Source: Actinomycetes bacterium (GTDB taxonomy: Bacteria; Actinomycetota; Acidimicrobiia; Acidimicrobiales; JAJYXR01). From it: a stretch of 39,062 nucleotides of DNA. A model generated the notes under the pieces. The model searched no databases, was not told the DNA's origin, and saw only the letters and a program-made list of their open reading frames with translations. Position numbers and translations under genes: made by a program. The stretch lies in assembly GCA_021801795.1 (NCBI GenBank), contig JAJYXR010000002.1, positions 1-39,062 on the forward strand, read 5' to 3'. The number at the start of each line of letters is the position of its first letter. Position 1 is the first letter of the stretch. Below, piece after piece: positions 1-8,451 of the stretch.

Positions 1-714
1 TCCTGGACTGGGGCACGGGAGCTACCCGGCATCTGCCGCTGGAGAGGACCCGACCGTCCGCATGCACGGACCGGCAGGGGCACGGTGGCCATCACCTTCG
101 ACGACGGCCCCTCTGAGGAGTCCACCCCGATGATCCTCGACCGCCTGGACGAGCTCGGCCTCTGCGCCACCTTCTTCTGCCTCGGCGCCATGGTGGACCG
201 GGCACCTGAGCTGGTGATGGAGATCCAGCGTCGGGGCCACGCAGTGGGAACCCACGGTTACTCCCACCGCCCCCACCTGCTGAGAAGCCCCGCCTGGGTC
301 CTTCGCGACCTGGCGTCGGCGACCGAGAGCCTCCGCGCGGCTGGGATCACCCCCCGGTGGTTCAGACCTCCCTATGGCGTCGTGACCGGTTCCACGCTCC
401 TGGCAGCCAGGCGTGAGCACCTGGAGGTGGTGCTCTGGTCCTCCTGGGGGCGGGAGTGGGCCGATCCATCGGCCGAGAGGGTGCTGGCACGCATCCTCAA
501 GGGCATCGGGCCTGGCTCCATCGTGCTGCTCCACGATGCCGACACGACCAGCCCTCCGGGAACCTGGAAGATCACACACGAGGTGCTCGGCTCGCTGGCA
601 GATCAGCTCCACCTACGCGAGCTCGATGCCGTGACCCTCGACACCCTGATCGGACCTGACCGCCGGTCACGCACAGAGGGCGACGGAGCCCGCCAGGACA
701 CAGCGGGCAAGTGA
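1..714 (+). CDS. Polysaccharide deacetylase (NodB domain), 5' partial
   Basis: The frame is open to the left edge, so the start lies outside the window. GTG at 85 cannot be the true start because it falls inside the first strand of the NodB fold (VAITFDDGP). Visible family motifs, in order: TFDDGP (94-111, catalytic and metal-binding Asp), THGYSH (about 250-267, metal-binding His pair), RPPYG (about 364-378) and LLHDAD (about 526-543, catalytic His). About 237 residues are visible, close to a full NodB domain. Family members remove N- or O-acetyl groups from cell-wall or exported polysaccharides. The next gene starts inside this stop codon (GTGA), so this gene and the glycosyltransferase are probably translated together and act in envelope glycan or glycolipid metabolism. 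The exact substrate cannot be told. Confidence 0.85.
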   Translation, partial: SWTGARELPGICRWRGPDRPHARTGRGTVAITFDDGPSEESTPMILDRLDELGLCATFFCLGAMVDRAPELVMEIQRRGHAVGTHGYSHRPHLLRSPAWVLRDLASATESLRAAGITPRWFRPPYGVVTGSTLLAARREHLEVVLWSSWGREWADPSAERVLARILKGIGPGSIVLLHDADTTSPPGTWKITHEVLGSLADQLHLRELDAVTLDTLIGPDRRSRTEGDGARQDTAGK

Positions 715-748
715 GCCCGCCAGGACACAGCGGGCAAGTGAGCCCGCC
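687..748. repeat. 27-bp tandem duplication across a stop/start junction
   Basis: A 27-bp unit beginning AGCCCGCCAGG and ending GGGCAAGTG occurs at 687-713 and 714-740 without mismatch, followed by a third partial copy (8 bp, 741-748). It spans the last codons of the deacetylase and the first of the glycosyltransferase. Because 27 is a multiple of 3, the duplication adds nine codons and gives the downstream gene two in-frame GTG starts (711 and 738). Confidence 0.95.
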
Positions 749-1865
749 GCGAGATATCGGAAGAGCCCTGCTGCTCACCGGCTCGATCGGCAACGGGCAC
801 CGATCTGTGGCCCAGGCCTGTGAGGACGCTCTGGAAAGCGGCGGGGTGGAGGTTCGCACCCGCGACTCCATGGAGCTTCTGGGCCTTATCCGTCGCTCCT
901 TCGGCATACACGCCTACCGGCGGCTTCTATCCTTCCCGGGCATCTACGACGCATTCCACTTCGCCCAGCTCCGCGACGGCGGGCACCTGGCGGAGCGCTC
1001 GGACGCGGCCTCGTCGAAGGTGATCGCCTCCGGCCTCGACGAGGAGTTCGCCTGGCTCGGCGACGGCCTCGTGCTGTCGGTATTCGCGACCGGTACTGGC
1101 GCGGCCGAGGTCGCCAAGTACCATGGGTCGAGCTCGGTATCGGTGGCCCTGGTGACCGACGCTGCCGCCCACGTCCTGTGGGTGCACGAGGGAACCGACC
1201 TCTTCATAGTCGGCTCGGAGCTCACAGCCGCTACCGTGCGCCAGCATCGGCCGCGAGCTCCCATAGCCGTGCTCACCCCGCCTGTGAGACGTGAGTTCTA
1301 CGATGCACCACCCAGGAGCTCTGCCCGCCAGTCCCTCGGCATCCCCGAAGACGCCCGGTGCGCTCTGATCATGACGAGCGGGTGGGGAATAGGTCCCGTG
1401 CTCGAATCCAGCCTGCTGATGAGCAAGAGGGGCTGGTGGGTCATGGCCGTAGCAGGATCGAACCGGAAGCTCGAGAGACGCCTCCGCTCGCTCGGGTCGA
1501 ACCCACGGATCATCCCCTTCGGCTTCACCGAGCGCGTACCAGAGCTGATGGCAGCCGCCGACGTGGTGGTCACGTCCTCGGGACAGGCCTGCCACGAGGC
1601 GCGGGTGGTCGGCCGGCGAATGGTCCTCATGGACATCGTTCCCGGACACGGACGCGAGAACATGATGCACGAGCTGGAGCTCGGCGGGGCTGTCGCCTGC
1701 CTCGGGACACCCGAGTCGGTGACCGCTGCCACCGAGGCCTGTGCCGACATCACCTCCGAGCCAGAGGCATGGCCGGTGTCGTCAGCCGACCAGTGGGGAA
1801 AGCTGTTCTTCGAAGCACTCGGGACCGTAGGAATAGTGCCGCGGGGAGCTTCCGGCAGGAGATGA
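711..1865 (+). CDS. MGDG-synthase/MurG-like glycosyltransferase (GT28 type)
   Basis: The 384-residue protein has a GT-B layout. The N-terminal acceptor half opens with GSIGNGHRSVAQA, the glycine-rich loop typical of monogalactosyldiacylglycerol synthases and MurG. The C-terminal donor half carries FGFTERVPELMAAADVVVTSSG, then HEARVVGRRMVLMD and PGHGRENM, the sugar-nucleotide-binding layout of this family. It probably transfers a sugar from UDP- or GDP-sugar to a lipid such as diacylglycerol at the cytoplasmic face of the membrane. The start is ambiguous: GTG 711 overlaps the upstream stop, and GTG 738 (nine codons later) is the copy of it made by the tandem duplication. Neither has a Shine-Dalgarno sequence, which fits translational coupling. 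The donor and acceptor are not identifiable. Confidence 0.82.
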   Translation: MSPPGHSGQVSPPRDIGRALLLTGSIGNGHRSVAQACEDALESGGVEVRTRDSMELLGLIRRSFGIHAYRRLLSFPGIYDAFHFAQLRDGGHLAERSDAASSKVIASGLDEEFAWLGDGLVLSVFATGTGAAEVAKYHGSSSVSVALVTDAAAHVLWVHEGTDLFIVGSELTAATVRQHRPRAPIAVLTPPVRREFYDAPPRSSARQSLGIPEDARCALIMTSGWGIGPVLESSLLMSKRGWWVMAVAGSNRKLERRLRSLGSNPRIIPFGFTERVPELMAAADVVVTSSGQACHEARVVGRRMVLMDIVPGHGRENMMHELELGGAVACLGTPESVTAATEACADITSEPEAWPVSSADQWGKLFFEALGTVGIVPRGASGRR

Positions 1866-1915
1866 GCCTCTTGCGAGGTCGACGCTGACCGTGGCGAGAC
1901 TGCGCGTCCAGCTCC

Positions 1916-4900
1916 TCAGCCGGTCGAACCGTGGAGAGCGGCGCCCCTGAGGAAAGGCAGGAGGAACCCTGCCAGCATCCTGCCACCTGCTGGGGTCACA
2001 TGGACACCTTCTGCCCATCGGGCGACCACTCCTCCGACCACGAACGACCAGTGACCGCCCGGATCGAGCAGGGAGCCCAGGGGCAGGAAGCTGACCTGTC
2101 CGGGATACCAGTCGGGGACCTCGGAGAGGATGGCATTCAGCTCGTCCACCCGCAGCGGGTTCGTCTCGGGAAACATCCCCGCTGCAGGGTCACCGGCGGG
2201 CTCGTAGTAGGGGGCGCTCATCAGCACGACCGGCACTCCCCCCTCGCCGGCTATCGAGACTGCATGGCGTATCGCCGCCAGCAGCTCTGCATCCAGCGCC
2301 GGCTCTCCCACGTGTGACCAGCGCCCGTCGACCATCCGGTTCACCACCTCCCAGCGGCCTATCAGGATGGCGGATACCTCTGGATCCGAGGAGGCCATGT
2401 CCTCTCTCCACATGGACGCCCAATGAACGCAGACGGGCGTCGCGGGGTAGACGACCCCGGAGTTCAGCAGACTGCCCCTGTCGAGGATGCCGCAGCCGAG
2501 GATGCCGTCGTCCGCGACCCTCACGCCGTAGTAGCGCCCCACCTCGCCAAGCCCATCCCCGAGGGTAAGGGCAACCGAGTCGCCGAGAATCGTGGCCCGG
2601 ACCACGGAGCTCCCCGTCGCCCGCGTGCTGCCCCCTGCGACGACACTTCCCGTGGCACTGCTTCCTGCGATGACACCGCCTGTACCCGGTGGGCCGGTAC
2701 CTCCCATAGGGGCAACCGCCGTAGGGGCAGCCGCCGAACCGGTTCCTCCGGTGGTAGTGCCCGCCGGGAAGCCTCTCGGTGGGCTGGATCCGAGATCGAG
2801 CTGGCTCAGCCCAGGTGCAGCGACGATGCCGTGGTGCTGGATGGCGAAGGGCGCCTGGACACGTCGAACCGTCCCGTCGCCACCGTCGGCGATGAAGAGG
2901 TCGCCGTGGGGCCCGACGGCTACCCCGGTGGGCTGGTCGAGCTCGGCTCGCCAGGCAGGTCCACCGTCGCCTGTGTCTCCTATCAGCCCCGTGCCAGCCA
3001 CGCGAGCTCCCTGGCTGGACGCGCGAACCCTGCCGTGAACTGCGGGTATCCGCAGGATCTCGTTCGCGTCCTTGTCGGCGACGAACAGGCTGCCGTGCCG
3101 GCCGGTGGAGAGGCCCCATGGGAAGGCAAGCGGGGTAGCCGTACCCTGCCCGGCCACCTCCGCCATCGCACCGGTGGCGAGATCGACTGCCTGGATGCAG
3201 TTGGCCAGGAGGTCCGCTATGTAGAGGGTCCTGCCGTCGGGCGACACCGCCAGGCCGGTCGGGTCGTCGAGAGGAACCCGAGAGGCCTTTCCCTCTCCCC
3301 TGGCCATGCAGTATCCCCCCGGGCCCCCGCTGCCAGCGACCCGCCTAGCGACGCCGGTGGTGAGGTCCAGCGCCAGCACCTCACCCGCGCCGCTGTCGGC
3401 TACGTAGAGGGTCCTGCCGCCAGGGGACACCGCCAGGCCGGTCGGGTCGTCGAGGGATACCCCGGTCCCCGCGGCACTGTGACCGCGGAGGTGACTCGGG
3501 TCAGCCAGACCAGCTGGGGAGCCCGTCCCCATCACCACCGCGATGGATCCGCTGGACAGGTCGATGGCGAGCACCTGCTCGCCGAGCTGGTCGGCTACGT
3601 AGAGGGTCCTGCCGCTCGGGCTGATCGCGAGGCCCACTGGTGCGTCGAGGCTCTCTTCGAGAGCGCTGCCCGGGCCGGGCGGGCTCTGTGGATGGAACAC
3701 CAGCGGATTGGCCGTGCCGTTGCCCGCGACGGTGGTTACCCGCCCGGTTGAGGGATCGACTGCCAGCACCAGGTTCGCCCCGGTGTCGGCTATGTAGACC
3801 GCGCCGTGGGCCGACACCGCTACCGATGACGGGACTGCCAGCTCCGTGTCGATCGCAGGTCCCGAGGTGCCGGAGAAGTCGACGGTGCCGTTACCTGCCA
3901 CCGTGGAGACGAGGGCGTCCGGACCCGGCCCCACGCGCCTCACCCGGAGGTTCCCGGTATCGGCTACGTAGATGGCGCCATGGGGTCCGACCGCCAGCCC
4001 CGTAGGGTCGTGGAAGCGGGCCTGGAGGGCAGGAGAACCGTCGCCGGAGAACCCCGGAGCAGCAGTACCCGCCACTGCCTCTATATCTCCCGTGGCCAGG
4101 TTCAGAGCGCGCACCTGGTCGTTGGCATGGTCGGATATGTAGAGCGTGTCGCCGCTCACGGCCAGACCGTCGGGCGAGTCGAGTGCAGCCGACCTGGCAG
4201 GACCCCCGTTGCCCGAGTAGCCGGCCAGTCCCGTTCCTGCGATCCGGGTGACTATGCCCGTGAGAAGGTTCAGAGCGCGGACCATGGAGTTATCGGTGTC
4301 CGCCACGTAGAGGGTGCTCCCCGAGACCGCTACGTCTGCCGGGAAGGCGAAGGTGGCCTCGGTCGCCGGCCCACCATCGCCGCTGTGGCCGTAGCTGCCG
4401 GTACCAGCCACGGTGGTGATAACCCCTGTGTCCAGGTCCACCGCTCTCACCTGGTTCCCGAGCGTGTCGGCTATGTAGAGGGTGTGGCCCGACACAGCCA
4501 GCCCGGTAGGGGAACCCAGCGAGGCGTCTACGGCCGGACCGCCATTTCCCGTGGAACCCAGACTCCCGTCTCCGGCCACCACGCGAAGGCGACCGGTGAG
4601 GAGGTCGAGAGCCAGGACCTGATTATCCCCGCTGTCTGCTATGTAGAGCTGAGAGCCCGGTCCGATCGCGAGCCCCGTGGGGCCGTTCAGGTGGGTGTCC
4701 AGGGCTACACCGCCGCCGCCGGTGAACCCCGGTCCCCCGATGCCGGCCACGCGGCGCTCGATACCGGTGGCGAGATCCACAGCCCATATGACATCGTTCG
4801 CGCTGTCGGAGACGTAGAGGGTGCCACCCGACACAGCCAGTCCCGACGGCCGCTGCCCGAGTGTCCTGGCCGGCGCCTCCGAGGGCATCTCACCTGCCAG

Positions 4901-5041
4901 CGTGGTGATCCGATCCTCGGCGAGCGCAGCCTTGCCCAGGTGGACGGTGCCGGCCAGCGACAGCTCCGCGACCACCACCACCAGCACCATGAGTGGTGCG
5001 GCCAGCAGCCACCACAGGTTCCGGCGCCGCACCAGCCTCAT
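1916..5041 (-). CDS. NHL-repeat double beta-propeller protein with C-terminal SGNH hydrolase domain
   Basis: This is a 1041-residue protein. Residues 1-31 form an Arg-rich N-terminus followed by one hydrophobic segment (signal anchor or signal peptide), so the rest is outside the membrane. Residues about 40-740 hold twelve NHL-type repeats, each with the core L(Y/F)(V/I)AD followed by a V-x-A-(L/V)-D strand. Twelve blades fit two six-bladed propellers. A Gly/Ser/Thr/Ala-rich linker (about 745-813) leads to an SGNH/GDSL-like domain (814-1041) with GDSVAL (Ser822) and EGVHVTPAGG (His1014). The residue three before His is Glu1011 where Asp is usual. SGNH domains hydrolyse or transfer acyl esters, often on cell-surface glycans, and NHL propellers bind proteins or glycans. 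Anchored surface esterase/acyltransferase is inference. The gene is convergent with the glycosyltransferase and divergent from the MFS gene. Confidence 0.85.
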   Translation of the reverse strand: MRLVRRRNLWWLLAAPLMVLVVVVAELSLAGTVHLGKAALAEDRITTLAGEMPSEAPARTLGQRPSGLAVSGGTLYVSDSANDVIWAVDLATGIERRVAGIGGPGFTGGGGVALDTHLNGPTGLAIGPGSQLYIADSGDNQVLALDLLTGRLRVVAGDGSLGSTGNGGPAVDASLGSPTGLAVSGHTLYIADTLGNQVRAVDLDTGVITTVAGTGSYGHSGDGGPATEATFAFPADVAVSGSTLYVADTDNSMVRALNLLTGIVTRIAGTGLAGYSGNGGPARSAALDSPDGLAVSGDTLYISDHANDQVRALNLATGDIEAVAGTAAPGFSGDGSPALQARFHDPTGLAVGPHGAIYVADTGNLRVRRVGPGPDALVSTVAGNGTVDFSGTSGPAIDTELAVPSSVAVSAHGAVYIADTGANLVLAVDPSTGRVTTVAGNGTANPLVFHPQSPPGPGSALEESLDAPVGLAISPSGRTLYVADQLGEQVLAIDLSSGSIAVVMGTGSPAGLADPSHLRGHSAAGTGVSLDDPTGLAVSPGGRTLYVADSGAGEVLALDLTTGVARRVAGSGGPGGYCMARGEGKASRVPLDDPTGLAVSPDGRTLYIADLLANCIQAVDLATGAMAEVAGQGTATPLAFPWGLSTGRHGSLFVADKDANEILRIPAVHGRVRASSQGARVAGTGLIGDTGDGGPAWRAELDQPTGVAVGPHGDLFIADGGDGTVRRVQAPFAIQHHGIVAAPGLSQLDLGSSPPRGFPAGTTTGGTGSAAAPTAVAPMGGTGPPGTGGVIAGSSATGSVVAGGSTRATGSSVVRATILGDSVALTLGDGLGEVGRYYGVRVADDGILGCGILDRGSLLNSGVVYPATPVCVHWASMWREDMASSDPEVSAILIGRWEVVNRMVDGRWSHVGEPALDAELLAAIRHAVSIAGEGGVPVVLMSAPYYEPAGDPAAGMFPETNPLRVDELNAILSEVPDWYPGQVSFLPLGSLLDPGGHWSFVVGGVVARWAEGVHVTPAGGRMLAGFLLPFLRGAALHGSTG
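2707..2736. repeat. 15-bp direct repeat (two copies) in the linker of the NHL/SGNH protein
   Basis: TAGGGGCAACCGCCG (2707-2721) is followed directly by TAGGGGCAGCCGCCG (2722-2736), one mismatch in 15. It lies in the part of the gene that encodes the low-complexity linker between propeller and hydrolase. Confidence 0.7.
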
Positions 5042-5163
5042 CGTCGCGAGGCTAATAGAGGAACCATCGCGAGCCAGGTCGCCAGCGGCTGTTCACCTCG
5101 AGAGCCGTCCTGGACGAAGCCTCCCGTGGGCCAGGCGGAGGTCCGGCCCGCCAATCGGTGCCG

Positions 5164-5169
5164 TATCCT
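5164..5169 (+). promoter_or_regulatory. Possible -10 element of a leaderless MFS transcript
   Basis: TATCCT fits the actinobacterial TANNNT -10 pattern and ends 8 nt before the ATG at 5178. No Shine-Dalgarno sequence is visible between the two. This spacing would place the transcript start on or next to the start codon. A matching -35 is not obvious. Confidence 0.4.
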
Positions 5170-5177
5170 TATATGGG

Positions 5178-6389
5178 ATGCGACACCTCCCGCCGATCCC
5201 CGCGGCCATAGGCGCGGCCACGACCGGCACCTTGCCCGTCTTCCTCACAGGGGCCCTTTCAGTCCAGATACGCGAGACCCTGCACCTCGACGAGGCGAGG
5301 CTCGGGCTGGCGGTGGCTGCGTTCTTCGGGGCAGCCGCCCTCAGCTCGGCTCCTGCCGGTCGCCTTGCCGAGCGCATTGGCGCGGTTCGCCAGATGAGAG
5401 CCGGGGTTCTCCTAGCCTCTGCCTGCTCGCTCTCCATCGCGCTGGCTGCCCGTACCTGGTGGGCGCTCCCGCTGCTTCTCGTCGTCGGTGGTGTCGCTAA
5501 CGGAGCGATACAGCCCGCAGCGAACCTGCTTCTCGCTCGTCGAGTCGACACCGCCAGGCAAGGCTTCGCCTTCGGCGCCAAGCAGGCCGCCATCCCCCTC
5601 TCCACGTTGATCGCGGGGCTGGCAGTTCCTGCCGTCGCTCTGACTGTCGGCTGGCACTATGCATTCGCCCTGGCCACAGCTCTGGGTCTGGCAGTGGCCC
5701 TCATGCTGCCTGGGCGTCCTGCACCGACCAGGCCGTCCGGCGCCGGACGGCCGAAGGACGGCTCCACCACCGGCGACCCGATCCCTCGCACGGCCAGCAG
5801 CATCACGGTCACCCTGGTGGTGCTGACCGGCGCAATGGCGCTCGGCTCGGCTGCTGCCAACTCACTCGGGACATTCGTGGTCCCAGGGGCTGTCCGCGCG
5901 GGCTTCCAGCCGGGCACTGCAGGGTTCCTGGCAGCGCTCGGTTCTGCATCGGGACTCTCTGCGAGGCTGATGGCGGGCCTACGGGCAGATCGCAGGGGGA
6001 GGAACCATCTACGTGCCGTGGCCTACATGCTCGCTGCGGGTGCCCTCGGATACCTGGGCCTGGCAGCAGGCCTACGGCCTCTCGACGTGCTCGCGGTGGT
6101 GGTCGCCTTCGCTGCCGGCTGGGGCTGGCCGGGGCTGTTCAACTTCGCGGTGGTGCGCTCACACAGCCACCAGCCGGCATGGGCGACCGGCATCACCCAG
6201 ACCGGTGCCTACCTCGGGGGGACCATAGGCCCCTTCGTGTTCGGGGTCGTGGCGGAGCACGCCTCCTACCGGGCTGCGTGGGGCATGGATGCACTCCTGG
6301 CGCTCTGCGCTGCAGGGGGGATGCTCGTGGCGCGCGAGATCCTGCACCGTAGGCGTGCCCTGATCGGCATAGAGCCGCTGGATGCATGA
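5178..6389 (+). CDS. MFS transporter (12-TM)
   Basis: A 403-residue, very hydrophobic protein with about twelve membrane segments in two halves, separated near residues 180-200 by a basic loop (PGRPAPTRPSGAGRPKD). The loop after TM2 carries GRLAERIGAVRQMRAG, a variant of the MFS motif A. A second copy, LRADRRGRNHLRA, follows TM8. ATG 5178 was chosen because it is directly followed by the first transmembrane segment, whereas the frame further upstream lies opposite the NHL gene and encodes nothing membrane-like. The transport substrate cannot be named. The fold resembles the general sugar/cyanate/drug permease groups. It is monocistronic: divergent from the NHL/SGNH gene and convergent with the nuclease-like gene pair. 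Confidence 0.85.
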   Translation: MRHLPPIPAAIGAATTGTLPVFLTGALSVQIRETLHLDEARLGLAVAAFFGAAALSSAPAGRLAERIGAVRQMRAGVLLASACSLSIALAARTWWALPLLLVVGGVANGAIQPAANLLLARRVDTARQGFAFGAKQAAIPLSTLIAGLAVPAVALTVGWHYAFALATALGLAVALMLPGRPAPTRPSGAGRPKDGSTTGDPIPRTASSITVTLVVLTGAMALGSAAANSLGTFVVPGAVRAGFQPGTAGFLAALGSASGLSARLMAGLRADRRGRNHLRAVAYMLAAGALGYLGLAAGLRPLDVLAVVVAFAAGWGWPGLFNFAVVRSHSHQPAWATGITQTGAYLGGTIGPFVFGVVAEHASYRAAWGMDALLALCAAGGMLVAREILHRRRALIGIEPLDA

Positions 6390-6424
6390 AGCTACCGGTG
6401 TAGGGCTCTGCGGGCATACTCAGA

Positions 6425-7300
6425 CTAGGATCGTGATGACCAGACAGCTATGGCCACCAGGGACGCATCCAGCGCTTCTAGGAGCACCGACGGATCGGGA
6501 TCGAGCACCCGAACCTGACCGCTCGCAGGCCAGTAGCCCACCACCCGCGACGGGACAGCGCGTAGGCCAGCTTTCAGGCAGGGGACCAGGGCATGAAAAC
6601 CCAGCTCGACTCTCCACTCAGGATAGGGATGGCCCTGCTTCGCCACCACCAGCACCTGCCCGCCATCTGCGATAACACGCAACTCTGCGCTGGAACGCAG
6701 GGCGGTCTGGTAACGCGCGGGTGCATCCCACCAGACGTCGTTCGAGCCCACATTTACCCGCTCGACACGATCCCAGTCGAGCGCAGTCCACATGCCCGTG
6801 GTCCATGTGACCGCCCCTGCAGCGACCGCGGCCTTAGCCGCTGGGTGGAGATCTGAGAACCATCCTGCCCACCACGCTGGGCGCCCGGCACCATAGCTGG
6901 CGGCATCTGGAGCACCGCGGGCGTCCTCGGCCTCAGCCAGGACCTCGGCTACTGTGGATCCGATGGCAGCCGCAGAGCTGTTTGGCCGGCGTACCAGTCG
7001 GGCAAGTGCAGCCATGCCTATGGCGCGTCGCACCGTGCGGACACTGTGACGGAACTCCTCTTCCTCTGCACCACCGATCGTCTCCGGTCGGCGTAGGGCA
7101 AGGCTGAGCCGGTAGGCGTCTATGACGAGCCGCTCAGTACGTGCTGCGGGCATTCCCTTGGCCTGAGCTGCCAGTCCAGCTTCCATCCGCTTGGACAGGT
7201 CCTGTGCATCTCGCTCGGTGATGGGCTCGGAGGCATCTCCCACATCGAGCACCAGCGAGGTCAGCTCAGCCGACCGAGGCAACGAGGCACCGAAGGTCAT
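6425..7300 (-). CDS. Probable degenerate PD-(D/E)XK nuclease paralogue, partner of the upstream nuclease
   Basis: The protein has 291 residues and its function is unknown. The start ATG (7300) overlaps the upstream nuclease stop (ATGA), so the two are translationally coupled. A longer frame begins further upstream but only adds a Gly-rich stretch antisense in character to real protein. The segment from Lys221 to Leu238 (VELGFHAL) lines up without gaps, at the same residue numbers, with Lys221-Leu238 of the neighbour (LDLQFYAL), and the similarity continues through G-x-x-x-x-P-x-R-V-x-x-Y-x-x-x-x-G. At the catalytic positions the neighbour's Glu219 is Val219 here, and its Gln234 and Tyr236 are Gly234 and His236. 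Only the Lys remains, and the C-terminal cysteine cluster is absent. I infer an inactive structural or DNA-binding partner. A hydrophobic stretch (about 153-173) could also be a buried helix. Confidence 0.7.
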   Translation of the reverse strand: MTFGASLPRSAELTSLVLDVGDASEPITERDAQDLSKRMEAGLAAQAKGMPAARTERLVIDAYRLSLALRRPETIGGAEEEEFRHSVRTVRRAIGMAALARLVRRPNSSAAAIGSTVAEVLAEAEDARGAPDAASYGAGRPAWWAGWFSDLHPAAKAAVAAGAVTWTTGMWTALDWDRVERVNVGSNDVWWDAPARYQTALRSSAELRVIADGGQVLVVAKQGHPYPEWRVELGFHALVPCLKAGLRAVPSRVVGYWPASGQVRVLDPDPSVLLEALDASLVAIAVWSSRS

Positions 7301-8358
7301 GGCTGGTCCTCCTCCATATCCACATCTGCTACCTGAACCATCTCCGCCGCCATCTCCGCGGCCGACCCTCTGTCGGCCTCCTCCGGAGAATCCGCACCCG
7401 ACGCAACGCGTTCGGTCCCCGGACCACACTCATCGAGTCCCGCGCACCAGGCACATAGCGGGTTAGGAGTGCGCCGAGCCTCCTCGCCGGATACCAGCCG
7501 GCACAGACGGATGGTGCCGTCGAGCGTCCGGCGCAAGGACGCCAGGAGCATCTCCTCGAAGATGTCCTCGGTGTCGAGCTCACCGGTAGAGCTGTAGTAG
7601 GTGGCGACCCGGAACGGGGGCGCACCCGAGCGCAGGGTCTCGATCAGCGCATAGAACTGCAGGTCAAGTCGGTGATCCAGCCTGCGCCTACCGGATTTCA
7701 GCTCGAGAATGCACTCCGATGCCCGCTCCGCGGCGGGAGCCCCGAGCAGCAGGTCGAAGACGCCGGTTAGCAGGACACGGCCACCTGCGAGGGGGATCTC
7801 CACCTTTTCCTGGGTGCGGGGGAGCCAGGAGGACGGCAGCGGAGACCAGTCGGCGCCGACATGCTCCATGTGGGCGCGAAGCTGCTCCGAGAGCCTCCTC
7901 GTGCCATCGCCACCGAGCTCCTTCAGGGCACCCACTACATCGTCACGATCGCCCTCGGCCTCCAGCACCAGAAGGGCCGCCTCCAGCGGGTTCGCTGCGT
8001 AGGCACCGCTCCCAGCCGTGATATGCACCCGGAACAGGGCGTCGACGAGGGTGCCGAGCAGCATCTCGACGCTCTGCACACCGATAGCCCCCTTCTGGGC
8101 GAGGTAGTGCGCCTCACAGAGGAGGACCTGGGAAAGGGACTGCTTATTCACCCTCACCGAGGACACCGAGGCAGGCAGCTCGGCCACGTGCTCTGCCAGC
8201 GAGTCCTCCAGCCATTCCCTCAGCCCGCCCCCCAGAGCGGGGTCCACACGAGGGCGCTCCCCCGAGCGTAGCTGGTCAAGAACCGACGGCTTCGCTACCG
8301 CCGGCCCTCTACCGGTCTGGCTCTCGTGGTGGATCTCCTGGGGCAGATGCGAGCTCAT
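7297..8358 (-). CDS. RecB/Cas4-like PD-(D/E)XK nuclease with putative [4Fe-4S] cluster
   Basis: A 353-residue protein. The PD-(D/E)XK core is visible as TGVFDLLLG (Asp202), CILELKSG (Glu219-x-Lys221) and LDLQFYAL (Gln234, Tyr236), the QxxxY-like element of the RecB family. Cys81 (SLSQVLLCEAHYLA) plus the C-x2-C-x5-C cluster at Cys302/305/311 match the one-plus-three cysteine arrangement that holds a [4Fe-4S] cluster in Cas4, AddB and related nucleases. The C-terminal 40 residues are acidic and probably disordered. Such enzymes process DNA ends in repair or adaptation. No cas genes, helicase or addA/recB lie nearby, so the pathway is unknown. The downstream degenerate paralogue is coupled by ATGA. 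Confidence 0.78.
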   Translation of the reverse strand: MSSHLPQEIHHESQTGRGPAVAKPSVLDQLRSGERPRVDPALGGGLREWLEDSLAEHVAELPASVSSVRVNKQSLSQVLLCEAHYLAQKGAIGVQSVEMLLGTLVDALFRVHITAGSGAYAANPLEAALLVLEAEGDRDDVVGALKELGGDGTRRLSEQLRAHMEHVGADWSPLPSSWLPRTQEKVEIPLAGGRVLLTGVFDLLLGAPAAERASECILELKSGRRRLDHRLDLQFYALIETLRSGAPPFRVATYYSSTGELDTEDIFEEMLLASLRRTLDGTIRLCRLVSGEEARRTPNPLCAWCAGLDECGPGTERVASGADSPEEADRGSAAEMAAEMVQVADVDMEEDQP

Positions 8359-8435
8359 CGCTTACCACTATGCCCCAGGGGTGTATCACCGGCTGGTGCT
8401 GGAGCAGTTGACTACCAAAGTAGCGGCGTAGTGCC

Positions 8436-8451
8436 CCGGCCTTCAGGCCGG
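8436..8451. other. GC-rich 7-bp hairpin, resembling an IS200/IS605 right-end structure or a terminator
   Basis: CCGGCCT-TC-AGGCCGG is a perfect 7-bp inverted repeat followed by AGGATGTCAAGG. From memory, this hairpin-plus-tail resembles the right ends of IS200/IS605-family elements. It lies in the 134-bp gap between the MFS stop (8493) and the nuclease start (8358). No transposase or TnpB is present, and no T-run follows on either strand. Confidence 0.4.

Noticed and set aside
4821..5177. Extended N-terminus for the MFS gene, starting at 4821
   Set aside because: The added 119 residues run antisense to the NHL signal anchor and are not membrane-like; ATG 5178 sits right before TM1.
2423..5500. 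Long plus-strand open frames opposite the NHL/SGNH gene
   Set aside because: They arise from GC-rich repeats on the coding minus strand, give Arg/Gly/His-rich peptides without family motifs, and would contradict a clear twelve-repeat protein.
7301..7429. Longer start for the degenerate nuclease paralogue
   Set aside because: The extra 43 residues are Gly/Arg-rich, overlap the acidic tail of the neighbour, and ATG 7300 forms a typical ATGA junction.
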